A stretch of 64,000 bases of DNA, taken from assembly GCA_022702545.1 (NCBI GenBank), contig JAHRBC010000003.1, forward strand, positions 5,642,001 to 5,706,000. Reading direction: 5' to 3'. The position numbers were made by a program, and so were the translations under genes. Each line of letters starts with the position of its first letter. Within the stretch, counting starts at the first letter, position 1. Shown here in pieces: positions 20,350 through 32,397 of this stretch. The notes under the pieces were generated by a model, which had not been told where the DNA came from, did not search any database, and worked only from the letters and a program-made list of their open reading frames with translations. The DNA comes from Phycomyces nitens. Lineage: Eukaryota; Mucoromycota; Mucoromycetes; Mucorales; Phycomycetaceae.

Positions 20350-22720
20350 TTATTTTTCGAATCGATATTCGTCTACATCTTCAAACAAAAGGGCTACCTT
20401 TTTGGCTAATTTGACAATGTCCCCGTCAAAGTCATCGGCACCGTCGCCTTGTTCGTTCATCATTGCTGCCTGAAGTTGGAATGCCTCACTGGCCGTGGAG
20501 ATACGGAGAACCGCATCTACAATGTCTTTGGACCGGACGATACATGACATGAGTCTCTTGTCTATCAAATATATCGTTAGCCATGTTTATTATAATTATT
20601 ATTATTATTATTATTATTATTGTCATTATCAAGTGTTTACCTCCACCAGCCATGAATTGTTCAATGGTCCATACACCGATATGTTGAAAGGTAATCTCTT
20701 GGGTCTCATCCAAGAACACTCTAAGGAATTGGTGGAGTCCTCCAGAAGGTGACTCCCATGCATTTACAAATGGTGTATAGTCTTGGACTAAGCACTGATG
20801 ATCAGCATCATTCTCGGCTATTCTCTATATTGTGCTTACCTTTTGCACTGAGGTTTCCAATGGCAGCAGCAGAGTTTCCTTGGACCTCCATGTTGGAACT
20901 TGAGGTTAGTGGTATCAAGACCTTTAATATATCCATATGGACAAGTCTTTGTTTAAGTTCCTCGCTCAGGGCCAGCACTGCAATGGCTGCTGTCATTTCA
21001 GTCTGGACACTTTCGGGTGCCTTTCCTATCAGTCGTTTGATGCTATTAACGGCACCTGCGTCTACGATGGCTCGTTTGTTGCGTTCAGAGCTGGCGGCTA
21101 GATTACGAAGGGTGGAAATTGCATGGCATTGGATTTCTTCATTATCTTCATAAGACAATAATTCTATCAGGGGAAGCACAAATCCGCCATCTATGATGGG
21201 TGATTCATTGGCAGGGTGAATTGAGATATTTCTCACACATGCAACGGAGGACAAGATTAAAGGGAGGAAAGCAGAGGTTAGGAGACGGAGAAGATGAGGA
21301 AGACCATGGCAGCGAACGATTTCCAATTGATAGATTTCTGATGATAATCTGATTAGAATACAATATAATTGGCGCTCAACAAATTCCCGTACCATCTGAT
21401 GCCAAATTTCTTAATGCAAGAGCAGCCTGGCATTGGACCTTGAGACTTTTGGTGTCCATGGATGCAATCAGGTATTCTATCAGATGAGAGGACTCTATCT
21501 TTGCCAGTCTTTGGCGGTTCTCAGCTACGGTAACAAGTCTATTGGTGAGATACCAAAAACCATATATGCATTGTTTTCCAGACCCTACCATCAACTGCAA
21601 TATTGCTCAATGCGGTCGTACAATAGTATTGAACATCTGGGTCTGGGGAAGTTAGGAGCTCAACCAAGACTGGAATGGCATTTGCATTCACTAGCTGAAG
21701 TCTGTTTTCCTCTGTTTAAAAAAAAAAGAAGGTTTAGATGAGGTTGGGATTCAGAGAGGATTTATGGTATACTTGCGTGTGTGGGTCATGTTCAAAAGAG
21801 CACCTGTTGCATTACGCTGGACTCTTTGGTCCTTTGACCGCGCAAGGTCGACCAAGAGTCCTAGTCCTTCTGAATTGGCAATCTTTGCCTTGTTATCGTC
21901 TATAGTTGATATCAATATCCACCATGAATATCTTGTTTTTTATATATATAAAAACCAAGCCATATGGGGGCATGTTTACCATGAGTAGCCAAATTGGTGA
22001 TGCAGCCCACAGCATTGCATTGGACTTCAACATTAGTGCTTCTCATCTGGTTGATGAGTTGATCCAGTCCACCAAGTTCGACAATGAGCAGCTTATTGTT
22101 CGCTGAACACAACTCCATCAGCTGTCTGGTGGTCGCATGCATCAACTACTTACGGTCCACAGCTAGATTGCCCAGGGCAGCACTGGCTGCTCGTTGTACT
22201 TCGACATCATGCGACTGTAGTAAGGATAGGATAGGTTGGAGAGTTTCACGTCCTACAGGTCGGACATCTATAATAATATGGCTATCAATGAATATCCAAC
22301 AATTCATTCATGTTCTACCAAGTTATCCCTCAACAGCATAATGGTATCTAAAAATGTACCCTTTTCGGTGATCTCTGCAAAGGCAAGGGCTGCTGATCGT
22401 TGTAGATCAACATTGGTAGAAAAGGCGAGTGTGGACAATGCATCAAGTGCTTCGCCTTCAAAAAAGGCATTTGGATCGCGATCTAGTGATGTAGGTTGGT
22501 CAAGCTAATCTACATTGTAGTCATTTGGCTTACTCTCGAGATAGCGAAGGAGTTCAGAGATGGCAAATCGCTCATTTTCTTGTAGGAACGGTTCGCATTG
22601 ACCATCATGGCTGCGCACTATTGAGCATAAAACCAATTACATGTGCATCCTAGAGCTCGTAACTCGAGAAATCTACTTACTACCACAGCAGTCTAGACAT
22701 GAGCTACATGAATTTCCCAT
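20350..22720 (-). CDS. VAC8: VAC8-type armadillo-repeat vacuolar protein, many exons
   Basis: Membrane-anchored ARM-repeat scaffold of the vacuole. In yeast it works in vacuole inheritance, nucleus-vacuole contacts and cytoplasm-to-vacuole transport. The protein starts [12 protein letters not shown]: Gly2 for N-myristoylation and clustered Cys for palmitoylation, as in yeast Vac8. ARM repeats follow across about eleven exons. Clear blocks include [57 protein letters not shown] and [18 protein letters not shown]. All align strongly with yeast. It ends [13 protein letters not shown] followed by an acidic tail and stops at 20350. Exon borders I could set include 22534, 22360-22504 and 22154-22267; the others were not resolved base by base. 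It lies 255 bp after VAC1 on the same strand, and both act on the vacuole. Confidence 0.93.
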
Positions 22721-23375
22721 TGTCAAATGGATAGTTATAATTTATACAGTTTAAAGAGGGCTACAAGTGAGTTTATTAAGATTTTGTTTATAAGAGTATA
22801 AATATATATAATAATAATAATAATATATTATTATTATTATCACTTAAAGGGATCCAATTATTAGACTGTAAAAATGTTGCAAATACAATGACGTGACTTT
22901 GGATTGAAAACATCAGGTTTAATTATTTGTTTTATTAAAAAAATAAATGAAAATAATAATACTACTATTATTATTTTCAGGAACTACTAGTTATGAACTT
23001 ACTTGACCTTATGGAAAAATTATACCAACTAGGCATTGCTCTTGTTTGTTGAAATGAACCCTCAGCCAGTGTGAATACAAAACTCCCATGTTTTTTGGTT
23101 TCGAGTTATAAAGATCAATTGTCATCTCTGGGCAGATCAAAACAAACAAGGAACAATGCCTATAATAATAATAATAAAACCATTTCATTAGATCAAGTAG
23201 ATTGAGCTCACCAAAGCAAAATTAATAATATATAAATGCGCCAATATATCCAAACGATTCTTGATTTTTTATTAACTAGATTGTCCAGAGTATATTGTTT
23301 CTCAGTACGAAAAAGATACGTGTGAAAAAACACATTGACCGGTTCGACCAAGTTTTGTCCATCGAAAACAGAGGC
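22721..23375. other. Intergenic region, AT-rich
   Basis: Holds the VAC8 promoter and the uS15 3' end. There are (ATA/AAT)n runs near 22805-22840 and 23160-23177. No gene seen. Confidence 0.5.
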
Positions 23376-24082
23376 TTATGCGACCATGGCGGAGGCAGTG
23401 GAAGACTCACTATAAAAAGAAAGAAAGAAAAGAGGTCAAGGCAGACAGTTACCGAGCGATGCCAAGGCATTTTGCTCTGACATAATGTCCAATATAGATA
23501 AATATTCAGTTTGTAGTCACAGAACCGTGGCGTCATCCAGTGACTCCATAGTAGCCACAACTACTCCCTCTGATCTCAATTCAATTAAAAAAAGGATACT
23601 ATTTCCAGGTGGGGGGCAACTGGCCGGAGGTCTTGTAGTAGCGTGCGAGACGGTGGATACGGGACTCAATGAGAATGAGACGGTACTTGGAGTCCATATC
23701 CTTGCGGTTGCGCTCCATGTGCTTGCGGACAGAGACAGCCTTCTTGATGAGGAAGTAAAGATCCTCGGGGATCTCAGGAGCGAGACCGTTCTTCTTGAGG
23801 ATACGGAGGATCTTGTTGCCAGTGACACGGTTAACCTGGGGGATACCGTGGGAGTCACGGAGGACAACACCAATCTGGGCGGGGCAGAGACCCTTCTTGG
23901 CGCTCTTGCAGATCATGTCAACGACCTCCTCGGGGCTGGTCTTCAACCAGGAGGGAGGGGAGCGACGATAGGGGAGAGCGCTGCTAGAGATACCCTTACC
24001 AGGAGTGTGCTAGAAAGAACAACAAACGAACATATAAGAACACAATTATCATAATAGGCGATAGACTTACGAGACGACCCAT
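23376..24082 (-). CDS. RPS13: 40S ribosomal protein uS15 (S13), three exons
   Basis: Small-subunit ribosomal protein that binds 18S rRNA. Exons, in coding order: 24071-24082, 23600-24009, 23376-23409. They give 151 residues, exactly the usual eukaryotic length. Exon 1 codes only MGRL. The body holds [26 protein letters not shown] and the C-terminal [15 protein letters not shown]. Exon 3 codes [11 protein letters not shown], matching the conserved tail; without it the frame meets a stop right after TWK. Intron 2 (190 nt, 23410-23599) is the longest here and holds a clear hairpin (see separate entry). Codon use is strongly biased, which creates a long antisense frame. Confidence 0.96.
23510..23565 (-). 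other. Hairpin in intron 2 of the uS15 gene, possible intronic ncRNA
   Basis: Read on the minus strand, AGTCAC and GTGACT are separated by about 20 bases and pair perfectly, with GTAG and CTAC close by for further pairing. Ribosomal protein introns often host snoRNAs, and AGAGCA downstream resembles an H box. I could not find a convincing C/D pair or a correctly spaced ACA end, so this is only a structured intron for now. Confidence 0.25.
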
Positions 24083-24360
24083 ATTGACTAATTAGAGATC
24101 TCGAAGTGGAAAAAGAGGAGGATTATCAGAATCCACCAGATTCTGTTATTTTAAGAGAATAAAAATTTTTGGTACCGAGAGTCACACACGCGGCAACCGA
24201 ATGGGTTAAGCCACTTCTGTAAGCCATATACACTTTTTTCAATAAGCGATCATTTCAAACTGTCACAGGGACTGTTTCAAGAAGCACCAAGGCTCCCCAA
24301 ACAAGTGTAATGATGATATTCATTTTATACAGTGGAAGAAAGTTTATTTAATAGATTCTC

Positions 24361-25795
24361 TTAAATGGTTGGCTTTACTTCACCGAGGAAGATGGTCTTA
24401 TCAGTGCTGCAGCTCATAAGAATAGGTTCCTTGGGATGCCAGTCTACATCATTAACACTACCCTTGTGGCCTGGTAATTTGTAAAGGATCTTTCCGGAAT
24501 CAACTTCCCAAACAACCGCAGTTCTGTCTGCAGAACCACATGCGATCTGTGTATCATTAGTTGACCAGCAGGGCTTAATCAGATTCTTTTCGAATCCATG
24601 GGGTGCACCCTCAAACACCTTGATGCAGCGATCTGCAGGTGAAAATGGCTTGACATCCCAGATGCGAACTAATGGATTATTGAATCAGGTCAATATATCA
24701 ACCACATCATTTATAACCAGTCCTTTTTACCTGTGTTGTCCATGGCGTTTGAGAGTAGATAGGAACCATCGTGGCTCAAAGACATTCCCGAAATGGTGTC
24801 AATATGGCCCGAGAGGGTATAGGCAACAGCTCTCTTGCGCAGATCCCATACTTTGATTTCGTTATCAAGACCACCCGAATAAACCATATCTCCAGCATCA
24901 CTGAAACAGACACTTGTAACCTGATACTTGTCTTCAAAGGTCTGGGTGGCTTCCTTCTCTCGGCTATCCCAGAGTTTTATGCAGCCATCATCACTACCAG
25001 AAACCACCAATTCGGGTCCTCTTCTTGCCACCTGGCAGCTGTTGACTACCATGCTATGTCCCTTCCACCGTCGAATTCTCTCTCCTGTCTTGGCATCCCA
25101 GATACCAAGTGTCTTGTCAGCCGAACAACTGAACAGCTGGCTACCAAATAAAATATATATATATTAGCAACTCGGATCCCTTTGGCTGGAGAGTTTACCT
25201 TGCATCGCGGGACCAATGTACGTCCATGACTGCATTGTTGTGGCCCTTTAAGACGCCATAATTCTTGCTCTCTCCGTATGTATTCCATAATACTATCCAA
25301 TTCAGCCCACAGATTACTACTCTTTGGCATCTCGATAGCCTAATATATATATATGACAAACTTACATATCTGTCTGTCAAACGAAGCAGATGCAATATGC
25401 TCGCCACTAGGATCAAATTTACATGCAAAGATTTCACCCTTTAATCCAATTTTTTTTTAAAAAAAAAGATGTATAATTACTATTACGCGTCTGCTAATGC
25501 CTTTTCAATTCACAAGATCATCTCTACTGAATTTACCTGATGACCAGACAATTGCATAACAGGAGCATCTAGGCTTGATGTACGTCGGACCTATACCACC
25601 ATATCCTCATTAACCTTCAAATTCGCCTCTTCGCGTCCAAAGGCGACTTACTGTGCCAACAATCGCATGGTTTGTGCCGGATCTCTCGCTCGAGAGAGTT
25701 ATGAGCGAACTATCATTGTCGCTCTCTTGCTTTGACCGCTTTACGAGTGAACTTCCATTCGGCGGATTAGGTGAATCTTTTCTCTTTTCGGTCAT
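24361..25795 (-). CDS. SNRNP40: U5 snRNP 40 kDa WD40 protein (SNRNP40/Cwf17 family), multi-exon
   Basis: WD40 propeller that binds Prp8 within the U5 snRNP and catalytic spliceosome. The start is MTEKRKDSPN at 25795, with a disordered Ser-rich lead before the propeller. Repeats are visible in order: LLWNTYGESKNYGVLKGH; NNAVMDVHWSRDA; FSCSADKTLGIWDAKTGERIRRWKGH; VVSGSDDGCIKLWDSRE; YSGGLDNEIKVWDLRKR; LSHDGSYLLSNAMDNT; ACGSADRTAVVWEVDSG; and LPGHKGSVNDVDWHPKEP at the end. The details (YGVLKGH, the NAMDNT repeat, the DVDWHPKEP end) are those of SNRNP40 and not of other WD40 families. The stop is at 24361 after FLGEVKPTI. Several short introns interrupt it; exact borders were only checked in part. 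SMN at 13710 serves the same snRNP pathway. Confidence 0.9.
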
Positions 25796-26058
25796 GGTAT
25801 GAATCGTCCTTTATTTTATATAATAATAAAAAAATACAGCCCTCAAGGTTTGGTTGGTTCCGTTGATGATGATGGGCGGTTCGATTTGCTAGCCCGCTTT
25901 GTTTGCTCAACATTCAATTTCGCAGTCAAACACCAGTCCCCTCCCCCTCCCCCTCCCTTGAGGACTTATACACACTAGAACGCCTTGGTGCCTGTCCTTT
26001 ATTTTCTGTACTTGATCTTCAATTTTATTTTTCTTTTGTGGCCTCTAGTCCTTTTAAA

Positions 26059-26758
26059 ATGCTCTTTAATCCCATTATCCGATCGACTCTGCAAGCACGG
26101 GCCGCAATCCATACCTCTGCATTCGCAGGTGCTGAGAGTGCTGGTATGTTTGGCCGATTCAATCCTTGGGCCAAGAAGCCTGAACCCACAGTCGCTCCTG
26201 CCTCTGTCGAGACTGTCGAAGCTGTCGAAGCCACCGTATTTGATGTTAAATATGCCGACGACGACGAAGAACAAGTTGTCTCGTAGGTTTATGGTTTCTA
26301 TAGTAGATTGAGGTGTTTTTTTTTTTTACTTATAATGATTTAGGTGGAAGTCGACCAATGTCATTAGAGATCCCGAGGAAATCAAGTCAACTGTACGGGA
26401 TATCGTGATGGAACATATTTCTGGCGCACAACAGACAAACTGGGAGAATTGTGCACTTGAGGATGTCGAGACAAAGTTCAAGGTGATTTGATTGGACTAG
26501 TAGTAGTAGTAGTGATAATATTGATATGATGAATATTTATTGGTATTGTTGTTCTAGGTTATCAAGGAATCGATCCAAAAGACTGGCAAAGAAGTACCCA
26601 ACATGGAGTTGAACCAGATCAAGACAGTGGGTGATTTGCTTGACTATTACAAGCGATCAGAAGAGGACGTTATTGCATCAGCTTCTATTGAAAAGTTCTT
26701 TGAGGATAACGAGCTGCCGGCGAACATGACCTTTGAGGCAAAAAAGAAGAACTTTTAA
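26059..26758 (+). CDS. MRPL50: Mitochondrial large-subunit ribosomal protein mL50, three exons
   Basis: Exons 26059-26282, 26344-26482 and 26558-26758 join in phase to 187 residues. The N-terminus (MLFNPIIRSTLQARAAIHTSAF) is a typical mitochondrial targeting peptide. The body carries the mL50 pattern: WENCALEDVETKFKVIKESIQKTGKEVPNMELNQIKTVGDLL, read in pieces across exons 2 and 3, then YYKRSEEDV and a C-terminal LPANMTF element. The structural family is small and poorly conserved, so the call rests on the VIKES..TGK..PN...N.I.T..D...YY order. It is the only plus-strand gene between SNRNP40 and HPS1, and starts 263 bp from SNRNP40 head to head, so they may share a promoter region. Confidence 0.75.
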
Positions 26759-26927
26759 GTTGCTTTGTTGATTTTTGGGATTAGAGTATAGAAGATACAA
26801 AGACGCACCTTTTTCCCTTTCAACAACAACCAAAAAGAAAAATAAGGATACATACGCGTCATTCAATGGATATATTAAAAAAGACAAAAGACAAAAAGAC
26901 AAAAGAAAGATTACCTTCTTCTTTTTT

Positions 26928-29398
26928 TTAAACCATGCGTTGGCTAATGTCCTGGAGTAGCCGGCGGTGCATGGGCCAGACTCGGTTGGGAGAGACGAGG
27001 CCAAAATATAGACCAAACAGCTCTTCGCCTCTAGGCCCACGCTGGTATACATAGTTGAAGCGAGAACCCTGTCGATGGGTCTCTAATGATGGCTCCATCT
27101 GGTACTGGACATCGTCTTCTCTGCAGGCTAGACCACAGTACATCATTTCCTTTGACTTGAATGCCATGAGTAATCATCATCTATCTCTACAAGACCTATT
27201 TGATTGTTTTGTATCTTACCAGCCTTCTTAATTTGCCAAGTGTGGGCCATCTCCATGGACTATTGCACGTGGTATATCCTTGTTCGTCGCACAATGCACG
27301 CAAGGCTTCACAGTTCTTGTCAAGAGACTCTAGATCTACCAACTGAGGGGCAATCATTCGGCCATCTTGGAGATAGATGAAATGAACGAGGCCTGGGTAT
27401 GATGCAATAAATGACAGGATGGTAAAGTGTGCGGCTTCCTTGATCAACAAAAATGCCATGAAATCCTTGAGGTCTTCCTGAAGAGCAGCACGGAATGCCT
27501 TGAGATGGTCTACATATGCATAGTCGGATGGCCGAGGCAATTTTACAGGAAGTGAGAGGGGCTAGGTAGATATATATATATATCTTTGGCAATCAATGAG
27601 AGGTTTCTTTAAGCAAAGGATCGTCTTGGCCTACCTTGTTATCGTCCTCTTTAGATACCACTACTGCACACAGCCCATCACCAACACCTGTGACAAAAAT
27701 AGAGCACAGAGATATAGTGTCTCCTGTGCTCATCCACCGCCATACCAGCATGCCTTCTACATCCGATGTCTCGGGAGGCGGTTTGTCCTCTTCGCCCTGT
27801 AGAAATGTCACCAACAGACTCTTTACTGATCCCTTTGTCGACAAAGGCTCAGCTAGACTGTTGGCTCGTGAATGGACCTTTGGTGACGAGGGTGCGGATG
27901 ACTGGGTGAGTTGGTGATTGTGCATAAAGAACTCTGTCTCTGTAGGGAAACTGCTGGAGAGTTGGTGGGTTGAGATTCTTTCAGAGGACGATATGCCACG
28001 GTGCTTGATGGTGGCATTGCGAGGAAGGTTGCTGTCATCACTCTGGCAGTCGTTGCGGAAATGCCTTTCATCCAAGGAGAGAGAGTCCTGGGCATGTTTA
28101 GGGAGATGGGACAGGAGATGGCTGTAGATCAATGGAGGAGGACTACTCCAGGACACAGACGGGACGGGACTGGCAGAAGCCATCACAGTTGCAGAAGAGG
28201 ACTTTTTACGGATCTTAAAGGGGGCTGATGTTGTGTTGGAGATATAGGCAAAGGATGAATTATGGCTAGCTGTTTCTGATGAAGAGGTATAGATGGGTGG
28301 TGATGAGGCTGATTCTGTAGACGCACTTCCGCCGGCCACCGACAATTTATCAAGCGAATTTACTGGGCTTCTAGATGGGTTGTTAGTAATGTTGCGTATT
28401 TTGTTAAAAAAAACTAGCCTTACGGTGGTCGTGCGATCGGTTGAGGCAGGCTTGGTGCCACACCTTCTGTATCTGTGGTGCAGAAAACCAAAAGAAAAGA
28501 TATTTAGATACCTACAAACCTCTCCTTTTTTTTTACCCTTACCAGGCTGTCTTTCGCCGAGATAGTGGGCTACCAACAGCTGAAGAAACATCAGTAGGTC
28601 GTCTGGGGCCTTTGGGCTGCTTTGTTCGTGGTTGAGACAATGGGAAACAATCTTTTCTTTAGCAAATAAGAACGCATGGGTCCAGTGCCGCATGTGTTCA
28701 GATGCATGGTGATCTAGAAAATTGCGGTCTCCGGTGTATAGTTTGCCGTGTATCGTGCGCTTGGGAGGAGTGAAGAAGGAGGCGAGTTTTGTAGGAGGGC
28801 GGGATGGAGGACTGACGAGTGTGGAAAGGCAGCTGGTCTCGAGACAGCGGGTTAATCTATTTCGTAGGTCTTCGTGTACTTCCACTTGCTCTACATGGCA
28901 AAGGATGTCCTTTGCACAGAGACGATTGTGAATGAGGAACGGCAAATGTGAAAGACAGCTTGCGATGTTGGTTGTTGATAATGAAAATGAAGAGTGTGCC
29001 CGTTGGGTTCGGGATAAGGTGGGTCCCTGAAGGTGACTGAACCACTGCGGTCCATAGTTGAATCTCAAGAAGCGATGGATAACACGCAGATGGTGATGCA
29101 ACAGACTGACTGGCACGGTCTGGTCTCTTGTCCAGGCCACATAAAATACACCACTCTTCTATGTTGTGTCAGACATCCTACTCTTTCCCACCCGACTGCC
29201 TACCTCCCAGAACGCGACCGTCCTTTTGCCAGACTTGACATATTGAATGCGGTCGCGGAAGTTGGCTTTGATCAGGTCTTTAATGAGGATCAATGGCAGG
29301 AAGCGGATCTTGCTACCCTCTACCGACGCTGGGTTATTTTCAGGTACTGATTGATAGATTAAGTCTCCAGATTTGTTAAGTATAAAGTATGAGATCAT
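26928..29398 (-). CDS. HPS1: HPS1-like protein (BLOC-3 subunit), multi-exon
   Basis: HPS1 and HPS4 form BLOC-3, the exchange factor for Rab32/Rab38 in lysosome-related organelle formation; the pair is distantly related to Mon1-Ccz1. The start MISYFILNKSGDLIYQS at 29398 looks like the first strands of a longin domain. A long middle exon with Ser-rich insertion spans roughly 27590-29140 and includes apparent introns that stay in frame. The diagnostic block is near 27300-27500: DLKDFMAFLLIKEAAHFTI, then YPGLVHFIYL and GRMIAPQL. Human HPS1 has the same WKDFLLVKS...PGLVHFIY...MVAPSL order. The last exon ends at 26928. Internal splice borders were not fully set. It is head to head with EXO70, 182 bp between starts. 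Mon1 or Ccz1 are less likely given that block. Confidence 0.72.
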
Positions 29399-29580
29399 TG
29401 GAGAGCAAACACAGTTTCACTCTCTGGCCCTGTAAAAAGGGGAAGAAATTCCACACTTTTTGACCAAGCGACGTCAGGCGTCCTTTGAATGTGGCATTGC
29501 TTTGTATCTTGTAACCCCGCTTTATGGCCTCACTCTTTTGTTACACGCCAAAGGACTCTCATCGTCAATAGCCATACACA

Positions 29581-32097
29581 ATGCCAAGGTACAGAACACT
29601 ACGTTTTGAGCCGATCTAACAGTCTGGTAGTATACGATCAAAGAATGGCCGACTGGATGATGACACTGTCGAACTCAACTACCTTGAGAGCCAATTCAAA
29701 CGAATGGATTCGCTTTCGGGCCAGCTGGTAACAGCATTCCTTACACGTGCAATGACCCTTTGACATTCACTAAGATTCAGCCTATTACGTCGTTATAGGT
29801 TGGCATCCTCGACGGATTTGATGGTCGGCTGATGAAGCTCGAGGCATCCATTCTCCCTATTCACAAGGCAACCCAGAGCCTCACTAGACTAGCCAACAGT
29901 ACGTAGTGTTATTTTAGTTGGCTATCCACAGTCACTAAGATTTCCTGTAGACGTTGATTCTGCCCTCAAGGCAACCGAGAATATTGTCGATTGCCTTAAT
30001 TTGCCTAGCAAGGAAGAAACATATATCCTCAAAGGGTAATTATTGTAGTATTGGAATCAATGGCCTGGACATCCTATTGACCAATCTTATAGACCTGATG
30101 AGACCAATGTATTGCCATATCTCAAGGCCATGGGTAGACTAAAGGACGCTGCAGACACTGTGGAAAAGAGCCAATTGAGATCCTGTGACAAGGCCATCTA
30201 TCATATGGCAAGTAGTATTTTAAGGGGTGTAGGGCTGTCTATAGGTCTTTATTGAAACAACAATGCTTCTTATGGTTATAGAAACAATTACTCAAGGCAG
30301 GCATGCTGCATCTCGAGACCCTGTTCCGCAAATGGCTGTCTTCTGTCAGCAGTCCAGTCGACATGAATGCCATGCTCAATTCAAGTAAGCTTTCTTGAGG
30401 GCTTACTGGCCTTGTACTTTTATGGTGTTTATAGACAAATGACCTAAACTTGCCTCAAACAGACAATGACTTGATGTCGAGTCAGGCAATGAAACAATTA
30501 TCTCAGTTATCGACCTATATCGCTACCTCTGAAGCAGAAATTGGCTACACAGTAGATTTTACCAAACCTTATATCGAGATCAGATCGGCCTATCTCTTAA
30601 AGTCCCTCCATCCCTTGTCCCAGTCAGTCCAGCTCTCTGAAAAACATCAGGGCATTTCTTATGAAAAGGGCTCTAGCGAATTCCTTGGTTATCTCGACTG
30701 TTTTGCAAGAATGGTCAAGGTAACACACCCTTGGCCTTTATATATAAATATATTTATATGATATTCACCCAAAAATACATAGAATGAGCTCGAATTTGCA
30801 GCTAGAATCCTCGGCAATCCCTCGAGAAGAATGGCCGCCCTCAAGGGCACCATTAGTCCTGCAGAAAACGAACTGGTCTTGGCTGGTCGCCAGCTAAATA
30901 TGGCGGCCAGGCGACTCAATTACACAGACTCTGTGTTCATTTTTGATATAATCGAAAAGTACGACAAGGACTGCGCACCTCTGTTTGCAGACATGGCACA
31001 AGATATTGATCTTGGCGAAATTGCTGATATGGTTGCAGCGTTCAAGTCTACTGCCCTCAAGAACTTTTATGACTTTACAGAAGACGTAAAGGGCAGACGG
31101 GAAAACAATGCCTATCTTAACCTAAGCAGCGATGGAACTGTGCATGAGATGACCAGTAATGTAAGAAGGATTGGTTGTCAAACCGGTCACTAAACACTTT
31201 ATATAGACCCTCAACTATCTCAAGAGGCTCTATCTTTGGAGGGATACAGTGGAGCCCTTGCTTGTTGCCATTGGAGACGGTGGTTGGAACAGTCTTCATA
31301 CCTTTCAACCCTTGCCTGATCAGCGACACTATGACTCTGCCATGGGAGCAGCCCTTCTTCAAAAGTTCTTTGGTAAATAAGCACCAGATTAAATCAAGGC
31401 TAATGACTTGTTTTGTAGTCGATGCTTTGGATCAAATGACAATGTCTCTTCAGACAAAGTCCAGAGGCTACAAGAAACCAACTCTGGTCAATCTTTTTTT
31501 GCTCAACAACTACAATCATATCCTACGACAAATCAGATCTCCTCCTCTTAATGCAGTGTTTGACGATGGATCCGAGACCAAGTTTAGCAGGCTGGTAAAG
31601 AAGCAGCTGGACGCCTACCAAGAGTCATGGAAACCATGTGTAGAGAATCTCATGGACGTAACCTATGTTCGTGGTGGCACAATCAAGAACTCGATGAGTA
31701 ATGGAGAGAGGCAGTTGATTAAAGATAAGTTCAAGGTAGGGTACAATCGTCATTTTTTTTTCATTAACCATGACACTAACATTCTGTCATTCTGCCATTC
31801 AGAGCTTCAATACCGAGTTTGATGATATCTGGCGTGTTCAGACAACCTATGCTGTACCTGACACTGAACTGCGTAACCAGGTCATTAGAGACGTCAAGAA
31901 TGTACTGGTGCCAATGTACTGTCGCTTCCTGGACAAGTAAGTTGTTGAGTAACAATCCTGTCTGGCTTGTTTTCTGATTCATTGTCGCAATAAGATACCA
32001 GAGTACCGAGTTTACCAAGAACCCTTCCAAGTATATTAAATACGACAAGGATAAACTGGAAAAGATGATTGGACACTTATTTGAGCCAACTGCTTAA
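29581..32097 (+). CDS. EXO70: Exocyst complex subunit EXO70, many exons
   Basis: Exocyst subunit that binds PI(4,5)P2 and Rho GTPases at sites of polar growth and tethers secretory vesicles; important at hyphal tips. The start is a tiny exon (29581-29588, MPS...) joined to 29631-29727 (RLDDDTVELNYLESQF, MDSLSGQL). Other candidate starts upstream have no in-frame Met. Next come GFDGRLMKLEASILPIHKATQ, a pattern typical of fungal EXO70, then helical rods through DVIEKY-like and FYDFTEDVKGRRE segments. The conserved C-terminal domain includes TLVNLFLLNNYNHILRQI and KDKFKSFNTEFDDIW, then RNQVIRDVKNVLVPMYCRFLDKY. It ends YIKYDKDKLEKMIGHLFEPTA at 32097, near the domain's canonical end. The gene is complete but introns were read only approximately. 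Confidence 0.93.
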
Positions 32098-32397
32098 TTG
32101 CAATAGCTCCCTCAACCCACGCACGGCATCATACTAGAATGAACGCTTTATAAAGTAAAATGTTTTTTTTATATAAAGAATCAATCGACAAAAGAACTGT
32201 ACATTTTATTATGGATTAATATTAAACATTCTGAAAAGACAACTAATATACAGTAGATTCTTGTGTAAAGAGTAAATGAACGAGTGTAAGATAAATTAGA
32301 TGTTGAAAAAGAAAAAAGGGATACTTTCTGCTTGTGATAATATTAAAGTGTAGATTTACCATTTGCCCATATTTTTGATAAATGCGCAAAAGAAAAG

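Noticed and set aside
20585..20630. (ATT)n tract as possible regulatory or CRISPR-like repeat
   Set aside because: It is a plain trinucleotide repeat inside a VAC8 intron, with no spacer structure. No CRISPR array is present in the window.
27593..29140. Single 515-residue minus-strand protein
   Set aside because: It is an exon of the HPS1-like gene extended through introns that happen to be open; the Lys-rich and Tyr-Leu stretches near 28450-28560 look intronic.
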